Below are positions 43,922-52,388 of a stretch of 64,000 nucleotides of DNA, one piece after another (the stretch's first letter is position 1; each line of letters starts with the position of its first letter). The notes beneath the pieces are model-generated. The model was not told where the DNA came from, did no database searches, and was given only the letters and a program-made list of their open reading frames with translations. A program made the position numbers and the translations under genes. This DNA is from Acetatifactor sp. (GTDB lineage: Bacteria > Bacillota > Clostridia > Lachnospirales > Lachnospiraceae): contig JAFLRM010000003.1 of assembly GCA_022511465.1 (NCBI GenBank), positions 1-64,000 of the forward strand, written 5' to 3'.

Positions 43922-45754
43922 ATGCAGGCATTTGTGTTTGGGTTGGCAACCCCGTTGTTACCTTTGTTGATAAGGAGGTTGTACCAGAAAGAGGAGATGC
44001 GGGGCAGAGAGTTGTTGCTTCGGTATGTGGTTTATACTTTTGTTATGACGGTGTTTTCCACGGTGATCATGATTGGTCTGTGTGATGACAGTACCTCTTT
44101 TTTGAATAAAGTGGATGCGTCTCCCATGTTTGCGTTGAAGTATTTGTTTCTCCAGCTGGTGGCGGCAGGGTTTGTGACTTTTGCGGACTGGAATTATGAG
44201 ACGAAAAAGTATGTGTTTACTTTAAATAGAGAGAGTTTCACGGAGCATACGGCGGTGCGTATTTTTAGAAAAATTGTACCCCTTGTGTTTTATGTTTTGT
44301 TTGCGGTTGTGGTGGTCATGAACATTGCGATGGTCAATGACAATGTAATGTGGGGCGATGAGGCGTTTACTGCGGATCTGGTGCGGAACAGCCTGGATAG
44401 TATGATGCATACGATCACGACATCAGATAATCACCCGCCCTTGTATTATCTCTGGTTGAAACTGTGGGAACAAACCATTGGGGAATCCGGCCCTGCCTAT
44501 CACATGGCATCGATGTCATTTTTTATTATTGGTGCTGTTTTGACAGTGACTCTGGTAAGAAAGCATTTCGGCAAGATTCCGGCGACCTTTTTTTTGATAT
44601 TTTCCGGTTTGGCGGCATCCTGTCTGGAATATAATGTAGAAATACGCATGTATGGTCTCGCTTTTTTGAGTGTTGCCTTCTGTTATTACTGTGCAGCTCG
44701 AATTTTGCAGGAGAACCGACCGCTCAGCTGGGTAGGTATGGTGTTCTGGGGGCTTGTGGCGGCGTATGCTCACTACTATGCTCTGATAATGGCAGCGATC
44801 CTGATGCTTGTCACCTGCCTTTTTGCTGTGGTGCATTTTGGGAGAAGAACCTGGATCAGAGTCCTCATTGCAGGAGCAGTTTTTATCCTAGGATACCTGC
44901 CTTGGTTGAGTATTTTGTTCTCTACGGTGGCTCAGGTTAACAACAGCTGGTGGATGGAGACAAGAGCAACCATAGGTGAGGCGGTAGATATCATATTTGG
45001 CGGAAGCAACATGAAACGGTGGAGCATTCCGCTGTGGCTGGGACTACTGGTGATCGTTTTTCTTGCGGAATCCTCTATCCTGAAAAAAAAGCGGGAGCAG
45101 GATAAGTGGATCGTGGAGGTTCGGGCGCCGGGCTGGCTGACGTGGTCGGGAGAGATGTTCGCACTGGCTGTCGGAGCGATTACCCTGACAGGAACCTTGG
45201 GAGCCAGTCTTTTGATCAGTGAGTTGATCCATCCCATGCTGGCCAGAAGGTATGTCTATCCGTTGGCGGGTGTGATCGCCATGATGCTTGTCATCGGCAG
45301 TTCGCAGCTTTTGGTCTTGTTGCAAAGGCTGGGAGAGTATCTAAAGTATAATTGGCTGAAAAATGCAGGAAAGTGTGCGTTTGTGATAGTCCTTGCGCTG
45401 ATGTTCTCAGCTGGTATGAAGGATTACAAAAGTTTTACGGCAGAGAACGAATATCAGTCGGCCAAGACGGCGGAAGTTCTCTATATAATCGGCGAGCCCA
45501 CGGAAGATATGGTGCTGGTCAACAACGGAGTCACACACCTTGGATGGACTGTTCTAAAATATTATTATCCGGGGAAAGAAATTGTAAATGGAAGCTGGAG
45601 AGATGTGAACGCTGAGGACTTTTGGTATTTTACAACGGATATACTCTCAGGGGAAGAGGTAACGGAGATGATTGATAGAGGTTATATCGTGTCCGTTTAT
45701 CCATATCTTCAACTGGTGAAATACCCATTGACGCTTTATCATCTCTCTAAATAA
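43922..45754 (+). CDS. GT39-like membrane glycosyltransferase
   Basis: This 610-aa integral membrane protein has about 12 helices and the D146-E147 pair in MWGDEAF after the first helices, typical of ArnT/PMT-type (GT-C) enzymes that use polyprenyl-phosphate sugar donors. The GGAGG-like SD precedes the ATG. The acceptor is unknown; a cell-surface glycan or protein is likely. Confidence 0.85.
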   Translation: MQAFVFGLATPLLPLLIRRLYQKEEMRGRELLLRYVVYTFVMTVFSTVIMIGLCDDSTSFLNKVDASPMFALKYLFLQLVAAGFVTFADWNYETKKYVFTLNRESFTEHTAVRIFRKIVPLVFYVLFAVVVVMNIAMVNDNVMWGDEAFTADLVRNSLDSMMHTITTSDNHPPLYYLWLKLWEQTIGESGPAYHMASMSFFIIGAVLTVTLVRKHFGKIPATFFLIFSGLAASCLEYNVEIRMYGLAFLSVAFCYYCAARILQENRPLSWVGMVFWGLVAAYAHYYALIMAAILMLVTCLFAVVHFGRRTWIRVLIAGAVFILGYLPWLSILFSTVAQVNNSWWMETRATIGEAVDIIFGGSNMKRWSIPLWLGLLVIVFLAESSILKKKREQDKWIVEVRAPGWLTWSGEMFALAVGAITLTGTLGASLLISELIHPMLARRYVYPLAGVIAMMLVIGSSQLLVLLQRLGEYLKYNWLKNAGKCAFVIVLALMFSAGMKDYKSFTAENEYQSAKTAEVLYIIGEPTEDMVLVNNGVTHLGWTVLKYYYPGKEIVNGSWRDVNAEDFWYFTTDILSGEEVTEMIDRGYIVSVYPYLQLVKYPLTLYHLSK

Positions 45755-45762
45755 TAAAGAAT

Positions 45763-45815
45763 AAAAAACTTCCTTTTTGGACAAAATGTAGGAAAAACCG
45801 GAAAGGGAGTTTTTT
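45763..45815 (+). terminator. Terminator overlapping the SpoVAF ribosome binding site
   Basis: AAAAAACT-TCCTTT (45763-45776) pairs with AAAGG-GAGTTTTTT (45802-45815), ending in six T. The 3' arm contains the SD AAAGGGAG of the next gene. It ends the glycosyltransferase transcript and could hide that SD. Confidence 0.75.
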
Positions 45816-45818
45816 AGT

Positions 45819-47315
45819 GTGAGTAGTGAGTGGAACAGCAAGGCAAAGGAAGAAGTGGGAAGAGAGCAGATCTGCATGTCTGGTGATCTGGGGAATGACA
45901 TGCAGTATCTAAACGAGGTATTGGCAGTAGAGGAAAACTTTGATGTGATCTACCGAGTGATCCATGTGGGCGGACAAAAGGCCTGTATGTATCTAATAGA
46001 CGGTTTTTGCAAGGATGATCTGATGCAGAAGCTTCTGCAGGAGTTTATGGCACTGACACCGGACAAAATGCCCAAGGATGCTCATGAGATGTCCAAACAG
46101 GTCATCTCCTACGTGGAAGTGGATATTGATGACAAGTGGAATAAGATCATCAATTCCCTGTTATCCGGGGTCTTTGTGCTTTTGGTGGACGGATATACCA
46201 AGGCGCTTCTCATCGACTCCAGAACCTATCCGGCCAGAGGGGTGGAGGAGCCGGAGAAGGATAAGGTATTGCGCGGTTCCAAAGACGGATTTGTGGAGAC
46301 TCTGATCTTCAACACAGCTCTGATACGCAGGCGCATCCGCAGCACGGATCTGCGCATGGAGATGATGAGTGCGGGAGAGAGTTCCAAGACGGATATTGTG
46401 CTCGCCTACATGGACAGCCGTGTGGATCATGCTTTTTTGGAGGATATCAAGCGGAAGATTCAGAGTATCAAGGTGGATGCGCTTACTATGAATCAAGAGA
46501 GTCTGGCGGAATGTCTGTATCGGCGGACATGGTTCAATCCTTTTCCCAAGTTCAAGTATACAGAACGCCCAGATACAGCTGCCGCGCAAGTGTTGGAGGG
46601 AAATATAGTGATCCTGGTGGACAACTCTCCGTCGGCCATGATCATGCCAACCACTATTTTTGATGTGGTGGAGGAGGCGGACGACTATTATTTTCCGCCG
46701 ATCACGGGAACATACCTGCGGCTGACCAGAGCATTGATCGCACTCTTAACTTACCTGGTTACGCCCACTTATCTGCTCCTTGCCACACATTCGGAGTGGG
46801 TGCCGGAGAATTTTTCTTTTATTCTGCTAAAGGAGGCTCCCAACGTGCCGCTTATCTGGCAGTTTCTGCTGTTGGAGCTTGCGATAGATGGTCTAAGGCT
46901 TGCTGCAGTGAACACACCAAATATGTTGAGCACACCGCTCAGTGTCATGGCAGCTCTGGTACTGGGCGAATTTTCGGTGAATAGTGGATGGTTTAGCGCG
47001 GAAGTTATGTTGTACATGGCGTTTGTGGCCATTGCAAACTATACCCAGGCTAACTATGAGCTGGGATATGCGTTAAAGTTCATGCGTATTCTGGACTTGA
47101 TCTTGACACAGCTTTTTGGTCTGTGGGGATATGTAGCTGGAATAGTGATTGCAGTATTGTCCGTCGCCTTAAACCGTACCGTGTCCCATAACAGCTATAT
47201 CTATCCATTGATTCCCTTTGATGGAAAGATGCTGTGGAACCGTCTGATCCGGCGAAGATTGCCGGGGGCGAAAGCCCCGGAGGTTTCCTCCAGCCCCGAG
47301 CAAAGCTTGCAGTAG
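45819..47315 (+). CDS. spoVAF: Spore germination protein SpoVAF/GerA family
   Basis: This 498-aa GerA-A-type protein has a soluble N-terminal part (about 1-280; SDLRMEMM/GESSKTD family block) and a C-terminal set of about five membrane helices (about 300-470). SpoVAF works in the inner spore membrane with the SpoVA dipicolinate channel. The GTG start is preceded by AAAGGGAG. A Gly/Pro-rich tail with an RNA hairpin (CCGGGGGC-GAAA-GCCCCGG, 47262-47281) ends the gene. The other SpoVA genes are not in the window. Confidence 0.85.
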   Translation: MSSEWNSKAKEEVGREQICMSGDLGNDMQYLNEVLAVEENFDVIYRVIHVGGQKACMYLIDGFCKDDLMQKLLQEFMALTPDKMPKDAHEMSKQVISYVEVDIDDKWNKIINSLLSGVFVLLVDGYTKALLIDSRTYPARGVEEPEKDKVLRGSKDGFVETLIFNTALIRRRIRSTDLRMEMMSAGESSKTDIVLAYMDSRVDHAFLEDIKRKIQSIKVDALTMNQESLAECLYRRTWFNPFPKFKYTERPDTAAAQVLEGNIVILVDNSPSAMIMPTTIFDVVEEADDYYFPPITGTYLRLTRALIALLTYLVTPTYLLLATHSEWVPENFSFILLKEAPNVPLIWQFLLLELAIDGLRLAAVNTPNMLSTPLSVMAALVLGEFSVNSGWFSAEVMLYMAFVAIANYTQANYELGYALKFMRILDLILTQLFGLWGYVAGIVIAVLSVALNRTVSHNSYIYPLIPFDGKMLWNRLIRRRLPGAKAPEVSSSPEQSLQ

Positions 47316-47375
47316 AACACTTTTTTTCCTTTCTCATATTATAAAGAAAAAGTAACAGATTGAGGAAGGAATCTT

Positions 47376-47543
47376 ATGCAGGATTATTTATTTAATGAAC
47401 AATGCGATAATTTTTCCCTTGCCATGGCATATGTACCCTGGCAGCGTTTTGATAAGATGTACGATGATCTGGAGAAGGCATATAAGATCGGAACGGTGTT
47501 CCCGGAATTAAACAAACCTTTCACGGGAAGGAGATGTGTCTAG
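47376..47543 (+). CDS. cotJA: Spore coat protein CotJA
   Basis: This 55-aa protein, missed by a 60-aa cut-off, matches CotJA: MAYVPWQRFDKMYDDLEKAYKIGT then FPELNKPF. It is the small coat protein first in cotJABC. AGGAAGGA precedes the ATG. It ends 1 bp before cotJB. Confidence 0.92.
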   Translation: MQDYLFNEQCDNFSLAMAYVPWQRFDKMYDDLEKAYKIGTVFPELNKPFTGRRCV

Positions 47544-47544
47544 T

Positions 47545-47799
47545 ATGGGAAATCAGGAGCAGATGTTGAGAGATATTGGCATTGTGGATTTTGTTTTGGT
47601 TGAACTGATGGAGTATCTGGACACACATCCTTTTGACCGCAATGCAATGGAGTACTTTAACCACTATGCACGGATCAAGAACCAGATGAGCAAGGAATTT
47701 GCTCAAAGATATTTTCCGCTTACCGTAAATTTGGCAGAGTGTAACAAGGAGTGGAGTTGGGGCGCAGCGCCTCTGCCCTGGGAAGGAGAGTGCAGCTAA
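47545..47799 (+). CDS. cotJB: Spore coat protein CotJB
   Basis: This 84-aa CotJB family protein (VLVELMEYLDTHPFD, HYARIKNQMSKEFAQRY) lies between cotJA and cotJC. ATG 47545 is preferred to an in-frame GTG at 47536, which is only 2 nt from AAGGAG (47528-47533). Confidence 0.92.
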   Translation: MGNQEQMLRDIGIVDFVLVELMEYLDTHPFDRNAMEYFNHYARIKNQMSKEFAQRYFPLTVNLAECNKEWSWGAAPLPWEGECS

Positions 47800-48414
47800 A
47801 TGTGGAATTATGAGAAGAGATTACAGTTTCCTGTAAACATTAAAGAGCCCAACGCAAAACTTGCTCAAGCGATCATTTCCCAGTACGGCGGGCCCGACGG
47901 AGAGATGGGAGCCAGCATGCGGTATCTGTCCCAGCGTTATTCCATGCCTTACCGTGAGGTGGCAGGATTGTTGACGGACATCGGAACAGAGGAACTGGCT
48001 CATTTGGAGATGGTGGCAACCATTGTGCATCAGCTGACCAGAAATCTGTCCATGGAAGAAATCGAAAAGAGCGGCTTTGCCAATTACTATGTGGATCATA
48101 CCATCGGCGTGTGGCCCCAGGCGGCAGGCGGCATTCCGTTTAATGCCTGTGAGTTCCAGGTGAAGGGAGACATCATCACGGATCTGGTGGAGGATATGGC
48201 AGCAGAGCAGAAAGCGAGATCTACCTACGACAATATCCTGCGTCTGGTTGATGATCCCGATGTGTGCGAGCCCATCAAGTTCCTGCGCCAGAGGGAGATC
48301 GTGCACTTCCAGAGGTTCGGTGAAGCTCTGCGCATCACACAGGATAAGCTTAATTCCAAGAACTTCTATGCCTTCAATCCCGGATTTGATCGGTGTGAAG
48401 ATTGTAATAACTAG
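47800..48414 (+). CDS. cotJC: Spore coat manganese-catalase-like protein CotJC
   Basis: This 204-aa ferritin-like manganese-catalase family protein has dimetal-ligand helices with ELAHLEM and EQKARSTYD and EIVHFQRFG. It is the coat catalase-like member of the operon and starts immediately after the cotJB stop. Confidence 0.94.
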   Translation: MWNYEKRLQFPVNIKEPNAKLAQAIISQYGGPDGEMGASMRYLSQRYSMPYREVAGLLTDIGTEELAHLEMVATIVHQLTRNLSMEEIEKSGFANYYVDHTIGVWPQAAGGIPFNACEFQVKGDIITDLVEDMAAEQKARSTYDNILRLVDDPDVCEPIKFLRQREIVHFQRFGEALRITQDKLNSKNFYAFNPGFDRCEDCNN

Positions 48415-48422
48415 AAAAAGTT

Positions 48423-48460
48423 GTAGGTTTAGGGTCTCACAGTGATTGTGAGACCCTAGA
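48423..48460 (+). terminator. Hairpin after cotJC (twin copy 1)
   Basis: TAGGGTCTCACA (48430-48441) pairs with TGTGAGACCCTA (48447-48458), extendable by GTT/GAC. There is no strong T-run. It is nearly identical to the hairpin at 50079-50118. Confidence 0.7.
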
Positions 48461-48509
48461 CTATGTATATAAATGCACGATAAAGGCGATAACGCGTCTA
48501 AATTGTGAT

Positions 48510-48538
48510 TTACGGGAAAACAGTGAGTACTTTATAAT
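48510..48538 (+). promoter_or_regulatory. Promoter of the lipoprotein gene
   Basis: TTACGG (48510-48515), a 17-bp spacer, TATAAT (48533-48538). Confidence 0.6.
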
Positions 48539-48607
48539 GAGTGTTGTCAGGCTTTTGCCTAAGGAGGAAAAGACAAGACAAATTTGTGAGTACGAGGAGA
48601 AAAATGA

Positions 48608-50029
48608 ATGAAAAAGAAAACTACCTGTTTGATCGTAACCGGAATGTTGTGTGGGATGCTTGCAGCGTGCGGCAATAAGGATGACGCGGGGGCTGGCAGT
48701 ACCACGGCAGCTGTGCAGAATAACGGAAGCCCCACATCTGTAGTCGCAGAGAGCAACTCTGCCGAAAGCGAGGGATTTCAGTGGGAGTTGAGAACCTTAG
48801 AGCAGCCTAAGATGCAGGAATTGGAACTTCAGGAAAGGACGACCGGAGATGGAAGTGCCTATGAAGTTGCCGTGACGCCGTTTGCGTACGACATTCAGCA
48901 GATAAAGGAAATATTATCAGGAAATTCTTTCATTACGGATCGCTATATTTTGGCATTGGAGAGGACGGAACGGGGTGAGACAACGACCAGACTTACATTT
49001 CGTGAAGGGGATCTCGTTAGAGGCAGTTATCAGGAAAAAGCCGGAAAAAATAAGTATTTCCAAGATTTTTATCTGGGATTTTGGCAGGACAGAATGGATT
49101 TTGGCAATTATGATACCATAGAATTCTACTTCGACGATCTGGAAAAGACGGATACGCTGCAGGAAAATATTGCCCAGGTAATACGTGAGACACTGGGGGA
49201 AGAATATGCCGAATATCTGGTATATGCAAAGGACAGCGACGGACTGGGTGAGTCTGATACAAGCATTGATGAGACAAGCTTGTATGAACTGGTGGAGAAG
49301 GATACGGTTGTCTATTATCTTTCCCGAACCGTGCTGGAAGATAAAGATAACGTTACCCTGTATTTTCGCATAGGAGTAGAAGAAAATCTTGTTACGAACT
49401 CCGGTTCCAATTCCTATGGAAATGATATGATCCGGTTGGCAGATGAGCTGAAATACAAGCCGGAGGACGTAACCAGTGGAGTGTTTGCGGCTGCAGATCT
49501 TATTGATCTTGACACCTATCCAAACAAATATATGGACCTTGTTTTATTTGATACTGAGAGGACAGTACTGGATCTAAGTCAGATCAATACACTTGCATCG
49601 GATAACGGCATTATTGGAAATAAGTTTGAACTGCAGTTTTTGTCATCAAACAAGGATCTTTCTTTGTTGGCTTCACCGGAGCATAAGATTTCCTATCGGA
49701 TCTATGAAGATCAAGACGGAATCTTTTTTATAGAGTTGGAGGCAGAGGGCATGTCAGGGCGCATCGACACCTATAAGAATGACGCGGATGAGTGTTATAC
49801 CAAATTGGTTGAAAATGCGAAACAACAAGCGCTGATGGTACTGCCGGATCTTTCTCTTGAGGATATCAGCTATGCGGCAATGCAGGCGGCAAATGAGGAG
49901 TCGCTGGAAAAAGAAATTGAATATCCCCTTTTTGGTGTGACTATGAAGGGAAAGATTACATTTGAAGTAGGCGTGAATAGCGCAGGCTGCTATGTGGGTA
50001 CTTTCCATATTAAGTTGTCAAATGATTGA
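48608..50029 (+). CDS. Predicted lipoprotein of unknown function, 473 aa
   Basis: The N-terminus is a lipoprotein signal: MKKK, a hydrophobic core and lipobox MLAAC (Cys21), then a Gly/Thr/Asn-rich linker. The mature part (about 60-470) is acidic with no motif I recognise. GAGGAG (48594-48599) fits the ATG. It is monocistronic and bracketed by twin hairpins. Confidence 0.75.
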   Translation: MKKKTTCLIVTGMLCGMLAACGNKDDAGAGSTTAAVQNNGSPTSVVAESNSAESEGFQWELRTLEQPKMQELELQERTTGDGSAYEVAVTPFAYDIQQIKEILSGNSFITDRYILALERTERGETTTRLTFREGDLVRGSYQEKAGKNKYFQDFYLGFWQDRMDFGNYDTIEFYFDDLEKTDTLQENIAQVIRETLGEEYAEYLVYAKDSDGLGESDTSIDETSLYELVEKDTVVYYLSRTVLEDKDNVTLYFRIGVEENLVTNSGSNSYGNDMIRLADELKYKPEDVTSGVFAAADLIDLDTYPNKYMDLVLFDTERTVLDLSQINTLASDNGIIGNKFELQFLSSNKDLSLLASPEHKISYRIYEDQDGIFFIELEAEGMSGRIDTYKNDADECYTKLVENAKQQALMVLPDLSLEDISYAAMQAANEESLEKEIEYPLFGVTMKGKITFEVGVNSAGCYVGTFHIKLSND

Positions 50030-50078
50030 TCATTGAATAATAAACTACATAATTAAATTATCTCTGAAAAAAGTGTTA

Positions 50079-50120
50079 GTAAGTTTAGGGGTCTCACAGT
50101 GGTCTGTGAGGCCCTAAAAT
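50079..50120 (+). terminator. Hairpin after lipoprotein gene (twin copy 2)
   Basis: TTTAGGG (50084-50090) pairs with CCCTAAA (50112-50118) and CTCACAG with CTGTGAG, with a 1-2 nt bulge, followed by AATTT. It differs from the copy at 48423 by only a few bases. Confidence 0.7.
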
Positions 50121-50135
50121 TTATCCAGTTTCCTA

Positions 50136-50164
50136 TTGACAAGTTGGTTTAAAAAGTTTAAACT
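50136..50164 (+). promoter_or_regulatory. Promoter of the BlaI-type repressor, overlapped by operators
   Basis: TTGACA (50136-50141), 17 bp, TAAACT (50159-50164). GGTTTAAA (50146-50153) and AGTTTAAACT (50155-50164) overlap it and GGTTTAAACC (50181-50190) follows, so an operator block covers the promoter. Confidence 0.65.
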
Positions 50165-50190
50165 AAATATAGGTCTAAAAGGTTTAAACC
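50146..50190. promoter_or_regulatory. GTTTAAAC-type operator cluster
   Basis: Dyads AGTTTAAACT (50155-50164) and GGTTTAAACC (50181-50190), centres 26 bp apart, plus a half-site GGTTTAAA (50146-50153). The most likely ligand is the BlaI-family repressor encoded next, which would be autoregulatory. This is inference from position and symmetry. Confidence 0.5.
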
Positions 50191-50233
50191 AAAATTCAAA
50201 ATGATTCTATAGAAGCAAAGAAAGGATGTAAAG

Positions 50234-50596
50234 ATGGTTGTATATGTGATGACGGAGGCCGAGATGCAGATGGCGGAGATTATCTGGGAGAGCGAGCCTT
50301 TGCCCAGCGGGGAACTGGTGAAGCTGGCGGCAGAAAAGCTGGGATGGAAGAAATCTACTACCTATACGGTACTGCGGAAAATCTGCGAAAACGAAATCTT
50401 TCAGAATCAAGATGCAGTGGTGACGGCGCTGATGAGTCGGGAGGAGTATATCCGGCAAAAAGGAGAGCGATATCTGGAAGAAAACTATGGCGGTTCCCTG
50501 CCGGGTTTTGTTGCGGCCTTTCTGCAGACAAAGAAACTGAGCAAAAAAGAAGTGGAAGAGTTAGAAAAAATGATTGAAGATTACAAGGAAAATTAA
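50234..50596 (+). CDS. BlaI/MecI/CopY-family transcriptional repressor
   Basis: This 120-aa winged-helix repressor has motifs MTEAEMQMAEIIWESEPLPSGELV (split) and KSTTYTVLRKICEN with a dimerising C-terminus. It is paired with the M56 peptidase gene 52 bp downstream, the BlaI-BlaR1 arrangement. GTG and other starts are possible near ATG 50234. Confidence 0.9.
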   Translation: MVVYVMTEAEMQMAEIIWESEPLPSGELVKLAAEKLGWKKSTTYTVLRKICENEIFQNQDAVVTALMSREEYIRQKGERYLEENYGGSLPGFVAAFLQTKKLSKKEVEELEKMIEDYKEN

Positions 50597-50647
50597 GTTG
50601 TAAAAGCTGATGGATAAGAGTAAGATCAGCAGATTGTGAGGGTTATT

Positions 50648-52378
50648 ATGTTGGGAGAATTATTTGGAAAAGTACTGGATATGAGTCTGGTGGGCTGTTA
50701 TAGTATTTTAGTTGTTATGGTATTTAGATTTCTTTTATCGAAGTTAGAAAGAAAATATGCATATTATTTGTGGTTCGTAGTCTTTTTGAATCTGTGTGTT
50801 CCTTTCTCTATCCAGGGAGTATTCAGCCTGATTCCCGATTCTGTAGCTGAGTTTTCCATAGTGGATGCTGTGGATGGAGCGCTGGGAGCCAATAGTCAAG
50901 GAGAAATCGGTAATGATGGAGAAGTCGCAACACTTGGCGGAATGCAGGCGGCGGCTGGAGTAAACTTTACGCTGGCAGGCGGAGACTTGAGGAATAACGG
51001 TTACCTGCCCCAAACACCAATGGAGAAAGAGGAATCTTTGCCCATGAAGATTGCTGCCGGAATCTGGCTGGCAGGAATTATATTTATGTTAGTGTGGAAT
51101 CTGGCGGGTACGGTTCAGTTGAAGAAGCAGGTATCTAAAGTGAATTGGGTTCGGTATAGCAGGAAGAATGGGATTGCGGAGGTGGCAGGATTGGATGCGC
51201 CCTTTTTATGGGGTGTCTTAAAGCCGATGATCTACCTGCCTACAGATTTGGAAGATGAGGAGCGGCGTTACGTGGTGGCGCATGAGAGATATCATAGGAA
51301 AAGAAAAGATTATCTTATAAAGATAGCGGTGTCTTTTGTTGTTACAATCCACTGGTTCAACCCTTTTGTCTGGGCAGCCTATGCTTTGTTTTGCAAGGAT
51401 ATGGAGATATCCTGTGATGAAGCAGTGATCTTGCAATCCAGGGAAAATATCAGAAAACAGTATGCGGGAAGTCTGTTGAAATACGCTGCCAGACAGAACG
51501 GTTATTCCCTTACTCCCATCACCTTTGGAGAACCGGCGGTCAAGACCAGGATCAAAAATGTGCTGCATGTTAAAAAGCGTGGGATCCTGTTCTCCGTTTT
51601 GGCAGTCATCTGTGTGGCAAGTGTGGCTGCGGGACTGGTGCTGCGTCCTTCTGCGGAGGAAAGCATGGAGGATAATTCTTCTCAGATGGCAGACGATCAG
51701 GATGTTTTTGGAGGAAATACTTCTGAAACCGACGATTCCCTTACTCTCTGGGATGATGTGTTTTTCACTGCTGAGAGGGTAGAGCAGTCCGGTACTGCTT
51801 TGTCGGAGGAACAAAAGATGTTGCTGCAGGCAATGTGCAACTATATCCCTGAATTTGGAGGACGATCGGAGATGGATGAAGACTTTTGGAGATACTTTAT
51901 CTTTGGTTCCTATACCTGCGTGCCGGTCAATGAAAACGGAGAATATGAACCTATTTATGGAGAGGGAGAGCATATATGGGTATACCGAGAGGATCTTGGC
52001 TTTGAGGAGGGAGAGTTTAAAATCGGAGAAGAGTATGTGCGGGAATATGCAAGACTGCTTTTTGGAGTAGATATGCCGGAGTTCTACCCTGCGTTTGAGG
52101 ATATGTCGGAGGGACAGACCGCACTGTATTATCAAGATGGATATTATTATATTGGTGATTCTGATTTTGGCGAGCCGCAGTACCAGTTCCGTGATCTGGA
52201 AGCGGCCCCGGGCAGTCAGGAGAATTCTGTCTATGTAAACTATGATATTATGATGCATAACTTCGATGATGGGGAGCTGGAGAGCGTTGGAACCGTGAGA
52301 TTTGGGCTTTCTGCTGCGGACAATACAAACGGATTTGTTATTACGAGTAAGAAGATGGAATTTTCCGAATTCGAATGA
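50648..52378 (+). CDS. BlaR1-type M56 membrane peptidase with a novel C-terminal domain
   Basis: This is 576 aa. It has four or so membrane helices and a cytoplasmic M56 zinc protease (H212-E213-R-Y-H216, and Glu in CKDMEISCDEA). A further membrane helix (about 309-330) is followed by roughly 240 residues that do not contain the SxxK/SxN/KTG penicillin-binding motifs of BlaR1. Thus it likely senses something other than a beta-lactam. ATG 50648 follows GAGGG at the right spacing. Confidence 0.85.
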   Translation: MLGELFGKVLDMSLVGCYSILVVMVFRFLLSKLERKYAYYLWFVVFLNLCVPFSIQGVFSLIPDSVAEFSIVDAVDGALGANSQGEIGNDGEVATLGGMQAAAGVNFTLAGGDLRNNGYLPQTPMEKEESLPMKIAAGIWLAGIIFMLVWNLAGTVQLKKQVSKVNWVRYSRKNGIAEVAGLDAPFLWGVLKPMIYLPTDLEDEERRYVVAHERYHRKRKDYLIKIAVSFVVTIHWFNPFVWAAYALFCKDMEISCDEAVILQSRENIRKQYAGSLLKYAARQNGYSLTPITFGEPAVKTRIKNVLHVKKRGILFSVLAVICVASVAAGLVLRPSAEESMEDNSSQMADDQDVFGGNTSETDDSLTLWDDVFFTAERVEQSGTALSEEQKMLLQAMCNYIPEFGGRSEMDEDFWRYFIFGSYTCVPVNENGEYEPIYGEGEHIWVYREDLGFEEGEFKIGEEYVREYARLLFGVDMPEFYPAFEDMSEGQTALYYQDGYYYIGDSDFGEPQYQFRDLEAAPGSQENSVYVNYDIMMHNFDDGELESVGTVRFGLSAADNTNGFVITSKKMEFSEFE

Positions 52379-52388
52379 TCCTATACGG

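Noticed and set aside
50234-52378. Beta-lactam resistance operon
   Set aside because: BlaI/M56 are present but there is no beta-lactamase or PBP2a gene and the sensor lacks penicillin-binding motifs.
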